A stretch of DNA of 64,000 bases from Bacteroidota bacterium (GTDB lineage: Bacteria; Bacteroidota; Bacteroidia; Chitinophagales; Chitinophagaceae). Numbering within the stretch: the first letter of the stretch is position 1; the number at the start of each line of letters is the position of its first letter. Below, in pieces: positions 16,388 to 24,736 of the stretch. The position numbers and the translations under genes are program-made. The DNA lies in contig JABDFS010000001.1 of the NCBI GenBank assembly GCA_013286425.1, positions 23,392 to 87,391 of the forward strand, in the 5' to 3' direction. The notes beneath the pieces were generated by a model. The model ran no database searches and was not told the DNA's origin. It saw only the letters and a program-made list of their open reading frames with translations.

Positions 16388-19201
16388 ATGCCCTTAAGCT
16401 GGAATGAAATTAAATCGAGAGCCCTTGCCTTTACCAATGAATGGAAAGATGAAGTAAGTGAAGATGCAGAAGCAAAAAGTTTCTGGGATGATTTTTTCAA
16501 TGTATTTGGTATCAGTCGCCGCCGTGTTGCAACATTTGAGCAACAGGTAAAAAAGATCGACGATAAGCAAGGCTTTATTGATTTGCTTTGGAAAGGAATG
16601 ATCCTTATTGAGCATAAGAGCCGAGGTAAAGATTTAGAAAGAGCATATAAGCAGGCTAAAGATTATTTTCCCGGGCTCAAAGAAAAAGAGTTACCACGTT
16701 ATATTTTAGTAAGCGACTTTGAACATTTTAAACTATATGATCTTGAAGCTAACTATAACCACAATTTTGTTATCACCGATTTTGTAAATAATGTACACCT
16801 TTTTGGTTTTATCGCAGGATATGAGAAACGTACCTATAAAGAGCAAGACCCTGTAAACATTGATGCAGCAGAACTAATGGGAAAGCTGCATGATAAACTA
16901 AAAGCAGTTGGATACACAGGGCATGCCTTAGAAAGATATTTAGTACGATTAGTATTTATGCTGTTTGCTGATGATACTAATATTTTTGAACGAGGCATTT
17001 TTTATGAGTATTTAGAACTGAAAACAGCCGAGGACGGCAGTGATCTTGCAGCGCATCTTGGACAATTATTTGAAGTATTGAACACACCCAAAGAAAACCG
17101 TTTAAGAAATCTTGATGAAAGCCTGAATGCTTTTCCTTATGTAAATGGCAGGCTGTTTGACGAACATTTGCCAACGGCATCTTTTGACAGTGAGATGCGT
17201 AAAATATTAGTGGATTGTTGTTTACTTGATTGGGGTAAAATCTCTCCCGCCATATTTGGTTCGCTTTTTCAAAGTGTGATGGATGCGAAAGCAAGAAGAA
17301 ATCTAGGTGCGCATTATACGAGTGAAAAAAATATACTGAAGCTTATTAAGCCTTTATTCCTGGATGAATTTTGGGCAGCTTATGAAAAGGTAAAAGACAA
17401 TCGTATTCAGCTTCAAAAGCTGCATGAAAGCATAACAAACCTTCGCTTTCTTGATCCGGCTTGTGGTTGTGGCAATTTCTTAATTGTAGCCTATCGTGAA
17501 TTGCGTTTGCTTGAAATAGAAATCATTAAAGGATTATTGAAAGATGTTTTAGAGAGGAAACAAGCAGTTACCAACATTGATATTTATTTTCAGTTAGACG
17601 TTGACCGTTTCTATGGAATAGAATATGAAGAATTTCCGGCGCAGATAGCACAGGTTGCAATGTGGCTGATAGACCACCAGATGAATATGAAAGCGAGTGA
17701 GATTTTTGGCGAATATTATGTGCGTTTGCCATTACGGAAAAGTGCAAATATTGTTCATGGAAATGCTTTGCGTATTGAGTGGCAAAGTTTGATTGATTCT
17801 TTGCCTTGGGAAAAAAGAGAGCCGAAGTTTAATTACATATTGGGTAATCCTCCGTTTATTGGCTATGCTTTAAGAAATGATCAACAAAGACAAGAAATGG
17901 ATTTATTCTTTAATCAAATTCGTGGAGGTGGAGAATTAGATTATGTTGCTTGTTGGTTTATAAAAGCATCAGAATACTTGGAAAAATATAATGCTGTTGA
18001 ACAAAAAAATGTTGAGTTAAGCAAAATTGCATTTGTAAGTACGAATTCGCTCATACAAGGTGAACAAGTCGGTGTTTTATGGAATGTGCTTTTTAATAAA
18101 TATCATATCAAAATACAATTTGCACATAGAACATTTAGCTGGAGTAATGAAGCAAAAGGAAATGCTGCTGTTCATGTAGTAATTATTGGATTTTCAAATT
18201 TTGATATTACAGACAAAATACTGTATGAATATTTAAATCTCAAAAGCGAACCACATGAAGTAAAAGCCAAAAATATAAATGGCTATTTAGTTGATGGAAA
18301 AGATGTGTTTATTCAAAATAGGAGCTTTCCAGTTAATAATGTTTCGAAGATGGTTTATGGGAGTAAGCCAACAGACGGAGGTAATTTCCTGTTAGATGAT
18401 GAACAAAAAGAAATTTTAATAAAGGACGAACCCTTAACTGAGCAATATATTAAACCTTTTTTATCCGCTTATGAATATTTGAATGGGAAAAAAAGATGGT
18501 GCTTATGGTTAGAAAATATAAACCCAACTGATTTAAAGAAGTTTCCTGCAATTTATGAACGCGTAATTAATGTAAGAAAGTCAAGGCTTAATAGTAGTAA
18601 AGCAGCGACAAGAAAATTAGCTGATTTTCCAACAAGGTTTGAATACAATTCTCAACCTGATTCTGATTATATTTTAGTACCCTTACACACGTCAGAAGGA
18701 AGAACCTATATTCCGTTTGGCTTTTTTAGTAAAAACTTTATTGCAGGCAATAGTTGTTCTGTAATACCGAAAGCTTCACTATATGAATTCGGAGTAATCA
18801 GTTCCATTATGCACATGGCATGGGTAAAAACTGTTTGTGGTAGAATTAAGAGTGACTATAGATATTCTGGGACAATCGTTTACAACAACTTTCCATGGCC
18901 AGAAAGTTCAACAGAAAAGCAAATACAAGGGATAGAAACAGCCGCACAAAATGTTTTAGATGCAAGAGCACAATTTCCAGATGCAAGCCTTGCAGATCTA
19001 TATGATCCTAATACAATGCCGCCAGTCTTAGTAAAAGCACACCAAGCTTTAGACAAAGCAGTAGATTTATGTTACAGGCCTCAGCCTTTCATAAATGAAA
19101 CTAAGCGAATAGAATTTTTATTTGAGTTGTATGATAAATATACCAGCGGGTTATTTGCAAAAGAAAAATCAAAACGTAAAAGGAAAGCTGACAATCTATA
19201 A
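16388..19201 (+). CDS. MmeI-like type IIL restriction-modification enzyme
   Basis: A single-chain restriction endonuclease and adenine methyltransferase of 937 residues. The N-terminal nuclease domain has an intact D-X9-E-X-K site (D65 in GFIDLLWKG, E75-H-K77 in LIEHKS), the same spacing as MmeI. A helical connector follows, then the N6-adenine methyltransferase with SAM motif I (DPACGCGNFL, near 355) and catalytic motif IV (NPPFIGY, near 486). The C-terminal half is the target recognition domain plus a C-terminal helical region (FPWPESSTEKQ onward). MmeI-type enzymes cut at a fixed distance from an asymmetric site and protect host DNA by methylating one strand. The recognition site cannot be predicted here. 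All catalytic residues look intact. A DUF262-HNH gene follows 20 bp later. Confidence 0.92.
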   Translation: MPLSWNEIKSRALAFTNEWKDEVSEDAEAKSFWDDFFNVFGISRRRVATFEQQVKKIDDKQGFIDLLWKGMILIEHKSRGKDLERAYKQAKDYFPGLKEKELPRYILVSDFEHFKLYDLEANYNHNFVITDFVNNVHLFGFIAGYEKRTYKEQDPVNIDAAELMGKLHDKLKAVGYTGHALERYLVRLVFMLFADDTNIFERGIFYEYLELKTAEDGSDLAAHLGQLFEVLNTPKENRLRNLDESLNAFPYVNGRLFDEHLPTASFDSEMRKILVDCCLLDWGKISPAIFGSLFQSVMDAKARRNLGAHYTSEKNILKLIKPLFLDEFWAAYEKVKDNRIQLQKLHESITNLRFLDPACGCGNFLIVAYRELRLLEIEIIKGLLKDVLERKQAVTNIDIYFQLDVDRFYGIEYEEFPAQIAQVAMWLIDHQMNMKASEIFGEYYVRLPLRKSANIVHGNALRIEWQSLIDSLPWEKREPKFNYILGNPPFIGYALRNDQQRQEMDLFFNQIRGGGELDYVACWFIKASEYLEKYNAVEQKNVELSKIAFVSTNSLIQGEQVGVLWNVLFNKYHIKIQFAHRTFSWSNEAKGNAAVHVVIIGFSNFDITDKILYEYLNLKSEPHEVKAKNINGYLVDGKDVFIQNRSFPVNNVSKMVYGSKPTDGGNFLLDDEQKEILIKDEPLTEQYIKPFLSAYEYLNGKKRWCLWLENINPTDLKKFPAIYERVINVRKSRLNSSKAATRKLADFPTRFEYNSQPDSDYILVPLHTSEGRTYIPFGFFSKNFIAGNSCSVIPKASLYEFGVISSIMHMAWVKTVCGRIKSDYRYSGTIVYNNFPWPESSTEKQIQGIETAAQNVLDARAQFPDASLADLYDPNTMPPVLVKAHQALDKAVDLCYRPQPFINETKRIEFLFELYDKYTSGLFAKEKSKRKRKADNL

Positions 19202-19221
19202 CTACTTTTTAAAATATTATT

Positions 19222-20925
19222 ATGGAACTAACATCGGATAAAATTAAGATTAAGGATTTACTTGAATGGAAACGTGGTAATATTTTACGAATCAATTCAG
19301 AATATCAAAGAGGAGCAGTATGGAAAGAGAATCAGCAAAAAAAATTAATTGATAGTGTTTTAAGAGGCTACCCTCTTCCGCTAATTTATCTGCATCATAA
19401 AAAACAGGTAGTTGCTGGCATTACAAGAGAAGATTTTGAAGTTATCGACGGGCAGCAAAGAATAAATGCATTGTACTATTTCGCTGAAGGCGCAATTAAA
19501 CTTTTTGATCCCGTAGAAGATGATAAAGAAGCAAGGTTTCCTCAGTTTATCAAAGATGCACCATGCCTATGGTCGCATTCCTTTTATGACATGCTTTCTG
19601 AAGAGTTAAGAAAAAAATTCGATGACACTGAAATATTCATAGTTAAGATCATAACAAATAATGATGATGAAGCACGAGATCTATTCATACGCTTACAGGC
19701 AGGGCTGCCTTTAAACCCACAAGAAAAAAGAGATGCATGGCCTGGAGGTTATACAGAGTTTGTTTTAAAATATGGTGGGAAAAAAGAAATACCACGATAT
19801 CCGGGCGATGAATTTTTTAGAAAAGTTGTAGCAAACCCTTCTTCTGACAGAGGTGAAGTGCGAACACTTTGTGCCCAACTTGGAATGCTTTTTTTTGAAG
19901 AAGCTACTAAAGGCAATTGGATGAATATATCTACAAAAAACATCGATGATTATTATTACCAGAATTTAAATTTTAATGTTTATTCTGATGAGGTGATGCG
20001 GTTTGGAAAAGTTCTTCATGTTACAACAAATATTTTCCATGGCTATAAAGGCCCAAAATTAAAAGTTCATGAAGTAATACATGTAGCATTATTAATCGAT
20101 AGCTTACTAGATGATTACACAAATTCATGGCAAGCAAATTTTATTAGCGCTTTTGATGAATTTCGACACAAATCAGCGGTGGATAAGAGACAAAAAAGCG
20201 GTGAGTATTGGTATAGTTATGTTGCTCTTACAATGACATCTGCAGCGAATGCAGCAACTATACAAACTCGGCATGAATTCTTTTCCGAAAAAATGTTAGA
20301 GTTCTTAGTTCCTATTAAAAAAGATAGTACAAGAATTTATGGTCAGGTTGAAAGAGAAATTTTATATTTTAAATACAAGAAATTATGTGCAGTATGCGGC
20401 AAAGAAATTGACTGGAAAGATTTAGATATTCATCACATTAATGAGCATCAAAATGGTGGTGAAACAAGTTTGGAAAATGGAGTGCCAGTACATAAATTTT
20501 GTCATCCAAAAGGTGGGGCAGCAGATATTTTTTATAAGCGATGGATGGAAAAAAAAGCTGATGAGGAAAATATGCAGACTAGTTTCAGCAGTACTTTATA
20601 TGAAAATGTGCCACGCAGCTTAAAAATAGAAAACGACAAAAAAAATATACTTGCTTTTGCTTCTGTCACTGATGCAGGAAAAATAATTGTCTTCAGAGGA
20701 TCAAGAATTTCATCCGATGTCTCACAAAACTTTGAAGAAACCTGTGAAGCTGCTGCGAAACGTCGATATAATTTAATTCAGGATGGAAGTATTGATAAAA
20801 ACTTTGAATTTACAAGAGATGTTATGTTCAATTCCAAAAGCAATGCTGCAAGTTTGGTTTTAGGGTTTTCTGCAAATGGCAATACTGCATGGGTCGAAAC
20901 ATCTGTCGTAGCAGGTCCTGCATAA
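19222..20925 (+). CDS. DUF262-HNH nuclease with DUF4357-like C-terminus
   Basis: Multidomain protein of 567 residues. The N-terminal DUF262/GmrSD-like domain has the QRGAVW and VIDGQQRINAL motifs (near residues 30 and 75), linked to NTP hydrolysis in type IV restriction proteins. An HNH-type zinc-finger nuclease module (CAVCGKEIDW ... DIHHINEHQNGG ... HKFCH) lies near residues 389-430. The C-terminal region (about 475-567) ends FTRDVMFNSKSNAASLVLGFSANGNTAWVE, which resembles DUF4357, a small domain appended to restriction-related proteins. It follows the MmeI-like gene by 20 bp on the same strand, so the two probably form one defence operon. The function as a modification-dependent or accessory nuclease is inferred. 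Confidence 0.85.
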   Translation: MELTSDKIKIKDLLEWKRGNILRINSEYQRGAVWKENQQKKLIDSVLRGYPLPLIYLHHKKQVVAGITREDFEVIDGQQRINALYYFAEGAIKLFDPVEDDKEARFPQFIKDAPCLWSHSFYDMLSEELRKKFDDTEIFIVKIITNNDDEARDLFIRLQAGLPLNPQEKRDAWPGGYTEFVLKYGGKKEIPRYPGDEFFRKVVANPSSDRGEVRTLCAQLGMLFFEEATKGNWMNISTKNIDDYYYQNLNFNVYSDEVMRFGKVLHVTTNIFHGYKGPKLKVHEVIHVALLIDSLLDDYTNSWQANFISAFDEFRHKSAVDKRQKSGEYWYSYVALTMTSAANAATIQTRHEFFSEKMLEFLVPIKKDSTRIYGQVEREILYFKYKKLCAVCGKEIDWKDLDIHHINEHQNGGETSLENGVPVHKFCHPKGGAADIFYKRWMEKKADEENMQTSFSSTLYENVPRSLKIENDKKNILAFASVTDAGKIIVFRGSRISSDVSQNFEETCEAAAKRRYNLIQDGSIDKNFEFTRDVMFNSKSNAASLVLGFSANGNTAWVETSVVAGPA

Positions 20926-20942
20926 TTAGCTAATGAGCATAG

Positions 20943-21016
20943 CTGCGACCCCGCGTTATTTACTTCTCTAAATTTAATTCAGTTTAGTAATCTGCCTGAA
21001 AAACGGAGGGTCGCCG
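20943..21016. repeat. Imperfect inverted repeat after the defence module
   Basis: GCGACCC at 20945-20951 and GGGTCGC at 21008-21014 are inverted arms. A second internal pair (CTAAA / TTTAG) lies between them. It could fold as a transcript end or be a remnant element. Confidence 0.4.
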
Positions 21017-21067
21017 CATCAACACAAAAGCGGTATCACAGAATCTGCTAAGGACCAAAATTTCCTG

Positions 21068-21095
21068 GTGAGTAGTGAGTTGTCAGTAGTGGGTA
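21068..21095 (+). repeat. 7-bp tandem repeat, intergenic
   Basis: Four degenerate heptanucleotides: GTGAGTA, GTGAGTT, GTCAGTA, GTGGGTA. Related in period and sequence to the tract at 46058. Confidence 0.7.
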
Positions 21096-21113
21096 ACAGG
21101 CTTACACCTTAAT

Positions 21114-21180
21114 CCTTCTGCCTTTTACCTTTTGTTCCCTTTTGTGCCTTTTTATTCCTTTTCGTGCCCTTTTGTGCCCA
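21114..21180 (+). repeat. CCTTTT-rich degenerate tandem tract
   Basis: Units such as CCTTCTG, CCTTTTA, CCTTTTG, CCCTTTTGTG and CCTTTTCGTG follow each other with 7- to 10-bp spacing. The rest of the 425-bp gap 20926-21351 shows no gene. Confidence 0.6.
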
Positions 21181-21351
21181 AACGGGAAATGATGTTTTCA
21201 GCCTGTTCTAATCTTGCATATCGGTTTTACGGAAACAATGTTGAAATGGTTTTGAAACCGGAGTTCTTTGAAATATGGAGTTTAAACAGATTGCATAAAA
21301 AAGGCTGACTCAACATTTGAGACAGCCATATTCTTCAGGTATAAAGTAAGA

Positions 21352-21768
21352 TTATTTTTTTACTAACTTAAGTATTGCTTCCTGGTTTTTAATAATCACT
21401 TTAAGGCTCTTTTGATTATCAAGTATTGCCTTTTGGTTCTTCAGAATTGTCTGCTGATTCTTAAGAATAGTTGTTTGATTAGTTTTTAAACCTGCTTGAT
21501 TTTTAAATATAGCAGACTGGTTGGTTTTTATGTCGGCCTGGTTTTTTACGATCGTGCCCTGATTGGTTTTAATTACACCCTGGTTCTTTACGATTGTACC
21601 CTGGTTATCTTTCAACAATTTTTGATTACCAAGAATTGTTGTTTGGTTGCCTTTTAATGCCTTTTGATTTTCCTGAATAGCAGCCTGGTTATCTTTTATA
21701 GCCGTTTGGTTGTCTAAAATAGCTCCCTGGTTCTTTAGTAACACGTCGTCGTTTTCAACAGTGCTCAT
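21352..21768 (-). CDS. NQ-heptad repeat protein
   Basis: A 138-residue protein almost wholly built from seven-residue repeats of the form x-I/L-x-x-N-Q-x (for example AILDNQT, AIKDNQA, TIVKNQG, GLKTNQT). I count 17 NQ motifs. The first sixteen are in perfect 7-residue register; a three-residue insertion (SLKVIIKNQ) then breaks the phase. The pattern suggests a coiled coil with isoleucine/leucine at a and asparagine at d, or another regular oligomeric fibre. There is no signal peptide and no membrane segment. I know no named family for it. The gene stands alone after the defence module and is divergent from the ABC importer. Function unknown. Confidence 0.8.
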   Translation of the reverse strand: MSTVENDDVLLKNQGAILDNQTAIKDNQAAIQENQKALKGNQTTILGNQKLLKDNQGTIVKNQGVIKTNQGTIVKNQADIKTNQSAIFKNQAGLKTNQTTILKNQQTILKNQKAILDNQKSLKVIIKNQEAILKLVKK

Positions 21769-21917
21769 AGTAATTTTTTTAGGTTAATTAATAATTTCAG
21801 TAAAATTAAAATAGCAATTTAAAACATATTCATAAAACTTTATATGATTCATTGCCTGTATATTTTTTCTTATGCCGCATTCAGATTATTTTCGACACGT
21901 ATTTGTAAACTTTTTGT

Positions 21918-22748
21918 ATGGCAGGCACTATGAGCTCCGCAACTTTACCGAAGAAAACAACAGTTCAATCTGCAACTGCAAAAAAAAGCAACCGTGCTTT
22001 ATCATATGTATTGCCTGTAGCAGTATTACTTTTTTTTGTACTTGGCTGGTGGTTGATTTCTCATTTTAATTTATTCCCCGCATATGCATTACCAACACCT
22101 GCAGATGTAGTAAAAAGCTTTGGAGAAGAAATAACTTCAGGAAGGTTGTATAACGATGTGATAGCCTCTCTTTGGCGCGTTGCTGTTGGTTTTATTCTTT
22201 CTGCCGGCCTGGGTATACCGCTTGGTTTATGGCTCGGCCAGCATTTACATGCAAGGCAGGCCTTTTTGCCCATGCTAAATTTCTTTCGCTTCCTTTCACC
22301 GCTTGCATGGATACCTTTTGCCATACTTTGGTTTCATATTGGTGATAAGCCTGCTATCTTTTTAATATTCATGGCAACGTTTTTTCCGTTGGTGATTGCA
22401 ACAATGTCTGCCGTTTCTACTATACCGGCAATTTATTTTCGGGTAGCGCATGATTATAAATATAAAGGCGCTGAATTGTTGACGAAAGTTACTTTCCCTG
22501 CTGTGCTTCCGCAAATCATCACATCGCTGCGTGTTAGTTATGGCATTTCATGGGTAGTGATTGTTGCTGCAGAAATGGTGGGTTGCCAGGATGGTTTGGG
22601 TTACGGCATTTGGGAAGCACGTAATGGACTAAGGCTTGACTCCGCCGTTTGTTATATGGTCGTTATTGGAGTGCTCGGAATGCTGATTGACCGGTTATTG
22701 ATTCAATTTACAAAACTTCCTAATGTACGCTGGGGTTATGAAAGATAA
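21918..22748 (+). CDS. ABC transporter permease (nitrate/sulfonate/taurine type)
   Basis: Inner-membrane permease of 276 residues, SsuC/TauC/NrtB-like. After a polar N-terminus there are about six membrane segments (for example YVLPVAVLLFFVLGWWLI). The loop that contacts the ATPase reads YDYKYKGAELLTKVTFPAVLPQIITSLRVSYGISWVVIVAAEM in outline, with the typical EAA-type pattern and the ending GLGYGIWEARN. It overlaps the ATPase gene and is followed by a binding-protein gene, completing an importer. The substrate is not clear from sequence. Confidence 0.9.
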   Translation: MAGTMSSATLPKKTTVQSATAKKSNRALSYVLPVAVLLFFVLGWWLISHFNLFPAYALPTPADVVKSFGEEITSGRLYNDVIASLWRVAVGFILSAGLGIPLGLWLGQHLHARQAFLPMLNFFRFLSPLAWIPFAILWFHIGDKPAIFLIFMATFFPLVIATMSAVSTIPAIYFRVAHDYKYKGAELLTKVTFPAVLPQIITSLRVSYGISWVVIVAAEMVGCQDGLGYGIWEARNGLRLDSAVCYMVVIGVLGMLIDRLLIQFTKLPNVRWGYER

Positions 22749-23481
22749 TGTAACTACAAGGCTTATACTTGAAAATGTTTCGCATGATTACGGGTCACTC
22801 GCAGTGCTGCGTAATCTTAACCTTGCGGTTATGCATGGTGAATTTTTGGTATTGGTGGGCCCTTCGGGTTGTGGTAAAACAACTTTGCTCAATATTTTAT
22901 CCGGTTATATAAAACCTGTTTCGGGTAATGTGCAGATCAACGGGATTATTCGCACCGTGTACCAGCAGGATGGCCTTTTTCCCTGGCTTACTGTTGCTGA
23001 AAATATAAGCATGAGCCTGCGCGATGTAAAAGACAAATCATTGCGGGAGAAAGAAGTAAAAGAACTGATAGCGCTTATTCATCTGGAAGGTTTCGAAAAT
23101 CATTATCCGCACCAGTTATCGGGTGGTATGCGCCAGCGTGTTGAACTTGCACGTGTGCTTGCCGGTGACTCTGACATTTTATTGATGGACGAACCTTTTT
23201 CTGCGCTTGATTATCAAACAAGGTTACGCATGCGGTACGAGCTTGTGCGACTGCTTTCCAAACGGAAGCGTACCGTGGTTTTTGTAACGCATGATATAGA
23301 AGAAGCTGCGCAGCTTGCAGACCGTGTGTTGGTGTTAGCAGACCGCCCGGCACATATCAGTAAAGAATTGAAGATAGAAGCAGCACGGCCACGCAATCCT
23401 ACAGATGATGCAGTTATCGAAGCAACGAAAACTATATTGGGTGAACTCGGATTGCATTCATCCGTAATAAAAGAATTATGA
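22738..23481 (+). CDS. ABC transporter ATP-binding protein (SsuB/TauB-like)
   Basis: ATPase subunit of the importer, 247 residues from the start chosen. Walker A GPSGCGKTT, Q-loop VYQQDGLFPWLTV, signature LSGGMRQRVELARVL, Walker B ILLMDEPFSALD and H-loop FVTHDIEEAAQLADRV are all intact. The track starts at 22723. I prefer the ATG at 22738 (MKDNVTTRL), which overlaps the permease stop by 11 bp and leaves no extra N-terminal residues. The family (nitrate/sulfonate/taurine) energises uptake together with the permease and binding protein next to it. Confidence 0.92.
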   Translation: MKDNVTTRLILENVSHDYGSLAVLRNLNLAVMHGEFLVLVGPSGCGKTTLLNILSGYIKPVSGNVQINGIIRTVYQQDGLFPWLTVAENISMSLRDVKDKSLREKEVKELIALIHLEGFENHYPHQLSGGMRQRVELARVLAGDSDILLMDEPFSALDYQTRLRMRYELVRLLSKRKRTVVFVTHDIEEAAQLADRVLVLADRPAHISKELKIEAARPRNPTDDAVIEATKTILGELGLHSSVIKEL

Positions 23482-23519
23482 GTATTTTTCTTTGCTGAGT
23501 AATGAACAAAAGTACAAGG

Positions 23520-23575
23520 GAGTGATCCCGCATTGGCGGGACAAGCTATAACGAAGCTTCATAGCAGTATTGCAG
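23520..23575 (+). repeat. Dispersed AGTG repeat variant with hairpin
   Basis: Contains AGTGAT, a perfect hairpin TCCCGC-ATTG-GCGGGA (23526-23541) and CGAAGCTTCAT. It resembles the AGTG-CGACGCAAC repeats elsewhere. No T-run follows, so it is not called a terminator. Confidence 0.4.
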
Positions 23576-23596
23576 TTAAGTTAATAAATACATTAC

Positions 23597-23604
23597 TAAT
23601 TTTG
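23597..23604 (+). promoter_or_regulatory. Possible -7 box before the binding-protein gene
   Basis: TAATTTTG fits TAnnTTTG and lies 24 bp before the ATG, suggesting that the binding protein may be transcribed separately from the permease-ATPase pair. No well-spaced -33 box was seen. Confidence 0.35.
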
Positions 23605-23628
23605 TATAAACACTTTTGAAATAACGTC

Positions 23629-24684
23629 ATGAAATTATCTACGAAACTTTTTATTGCCGGCACCATTCTTATAATTGTTGTGCTGGGATTACTGCGGTAT
23701 AAGCCGTGGAGCAGCAATGGCGCTGTCAATGTAAGAGATGTAGTACATGAAGGGCCGAATGATAAAGCAAAACGATCATTAACGGTGGGTTTTCTTCCGG
23801 TGACATGCCATCTTACCTGTCCCGTTACAGATTTTGCATCAAAGACCACGCAATCGAATACCAATTTCAATTCAAGAGTGTTCACTGATTTTCCAACGGT
23901 AGTAAGTGCATTGGAAGCAAAGCAGATAGAGGCAACATTTATGATTGTCCCTCTTGCTATGAAATTGCGTGAAGAAGGTGTACCTGTTAAAATATGTTAT
24001 CTCGGCCACCGCGACGGCTCTGAGATCATTGTTGCAAAAAAGAGTTCCGCAAGAAGCCTTAAGGACCTCAAAGGCAAAACGATTGCTATACCCAGCTTAT
24101 TCAGTAACCAGAATTTTGTTATTCATAAATTGATGGGGGATTACGGTTTAAAAAGTACTGACATCAATTTTGTGGTGTTGCCTCCGCCTGATATGCCTAC
24201 ATCGCTGGCATCGGGCGCTATTGACGGCTATTTTGTTGGCGAACCTTTTTGTGCAAAAGCTGAATTAGATGGCTATGGGCGTGTGTTGTATTATGCAAGA
24301 GATATATGGCCCAATTTTATTTCCTGCGCATTGGTGGTACATGAAGACCTGATAAAAGAGCATCCTGAAATTGTACAGGATCTTGTACGTGGCATTGCGC
24401 AATCAGGTGCATGGGCAGAAACACATCGCGCAGAAGCTGCGAAACTGGTAGCACCTTATTACAGGCAGGATGAAAAGGTTTTGAATTATGTATTGACATC
24501 TGAACCACGCCGGGTAAGTTATGTACAGCTAACGCCTACAGACCAGGATTTCCAGCTGATACAGGATATGGGAATCAAAATGGGCTTACTAAAAAAACAC
24601 ATTCCCATGGATGAGCTGATCGACCGTGATTTTATACCAAAAGAAATTACACCTGCACCAATTGATGCAGCAAAGATTCCTTAA
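23629..24684 (+). CDS. ABC transporter substrate-binding protein (NrtA/SsuA-like)
   Basis: Periplasmic binding protein of 351 residues. It has an uncleaved-looking N-terminal membrane segment (LFIAGTILIIVVLGLL) rather than a lipobox. The two-lobe NMT1/SsuA-like fold is suggested by GFLPVTCHLTCPVTDF, VSALEAKQIEATFMIVPLAMKLREE, SLKDLKGKTIAIPSLFSNQN and ASGAIDGYFVGEPFC. Two cysteines in the first ligand-facing loop (CHLTC) are unusual compared with ordinary nitrate or sulfonate binders and may reflect an uncommon ligand. The gene lies 147 bp after the ATPase gene. Substrate unknown. Confidence 0.85.
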   Translation: MKLSTKLFIAGTILIIVVLGLLRYKPWSSNGAVNVRDVVHEGPNDKAKRSLTVGFLPVTCHLTCPVTDFASKTTQSNTNFNSRVFTDFPTVVSALEAKQIEATFMIVPLAMKLREEGVPVKICYLGHRDGSEIIVAKKSSARSLKDLKGKTIAIPSLFSNQNFVIHKLMGDYGLKSTDINFVVLPPPDMPTSLASGAIDGYFVGEPFCAKAELDGYGRVLYYARDIWPNFISCALVVHEDLIKEHPEIVQDLVRGIAQSGAWAETHRAEAAKLVAPYYRQDEKVLNYVLTSEPRRVSYVQLTPTDQDFQLIQDMGIKMGLLKKHIPMDELIDRDFIPKEITPAPIDAAKIP

Positions 24685-24736
24685 CTGTTATGCATACACA
24701 ATAGATACGAAATCATAAATCGTATATTTTTGATGC

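Noticed and set aside
21352-21768. CRISPR-like array suggested by 21-bp periodic DNA
   Set aside because: The period is one protein heptad (seven codons), the units diverge throughout, and there are no unique spacers between constant repeats.
23526-23541. Terminator after the ABC ATPase gene
   Set aside because: The stem TCCCGC/GCGGGA is perfect but no T-run follows, and it is part of a dispersed repeat.
24725-24732. TATTTTTG as promoter of the aminotransferase gene
   Set aside because: It matches the -7 consensus but is only 4 bp from the start codon with no -33 box, which would require a leaderless transcript.
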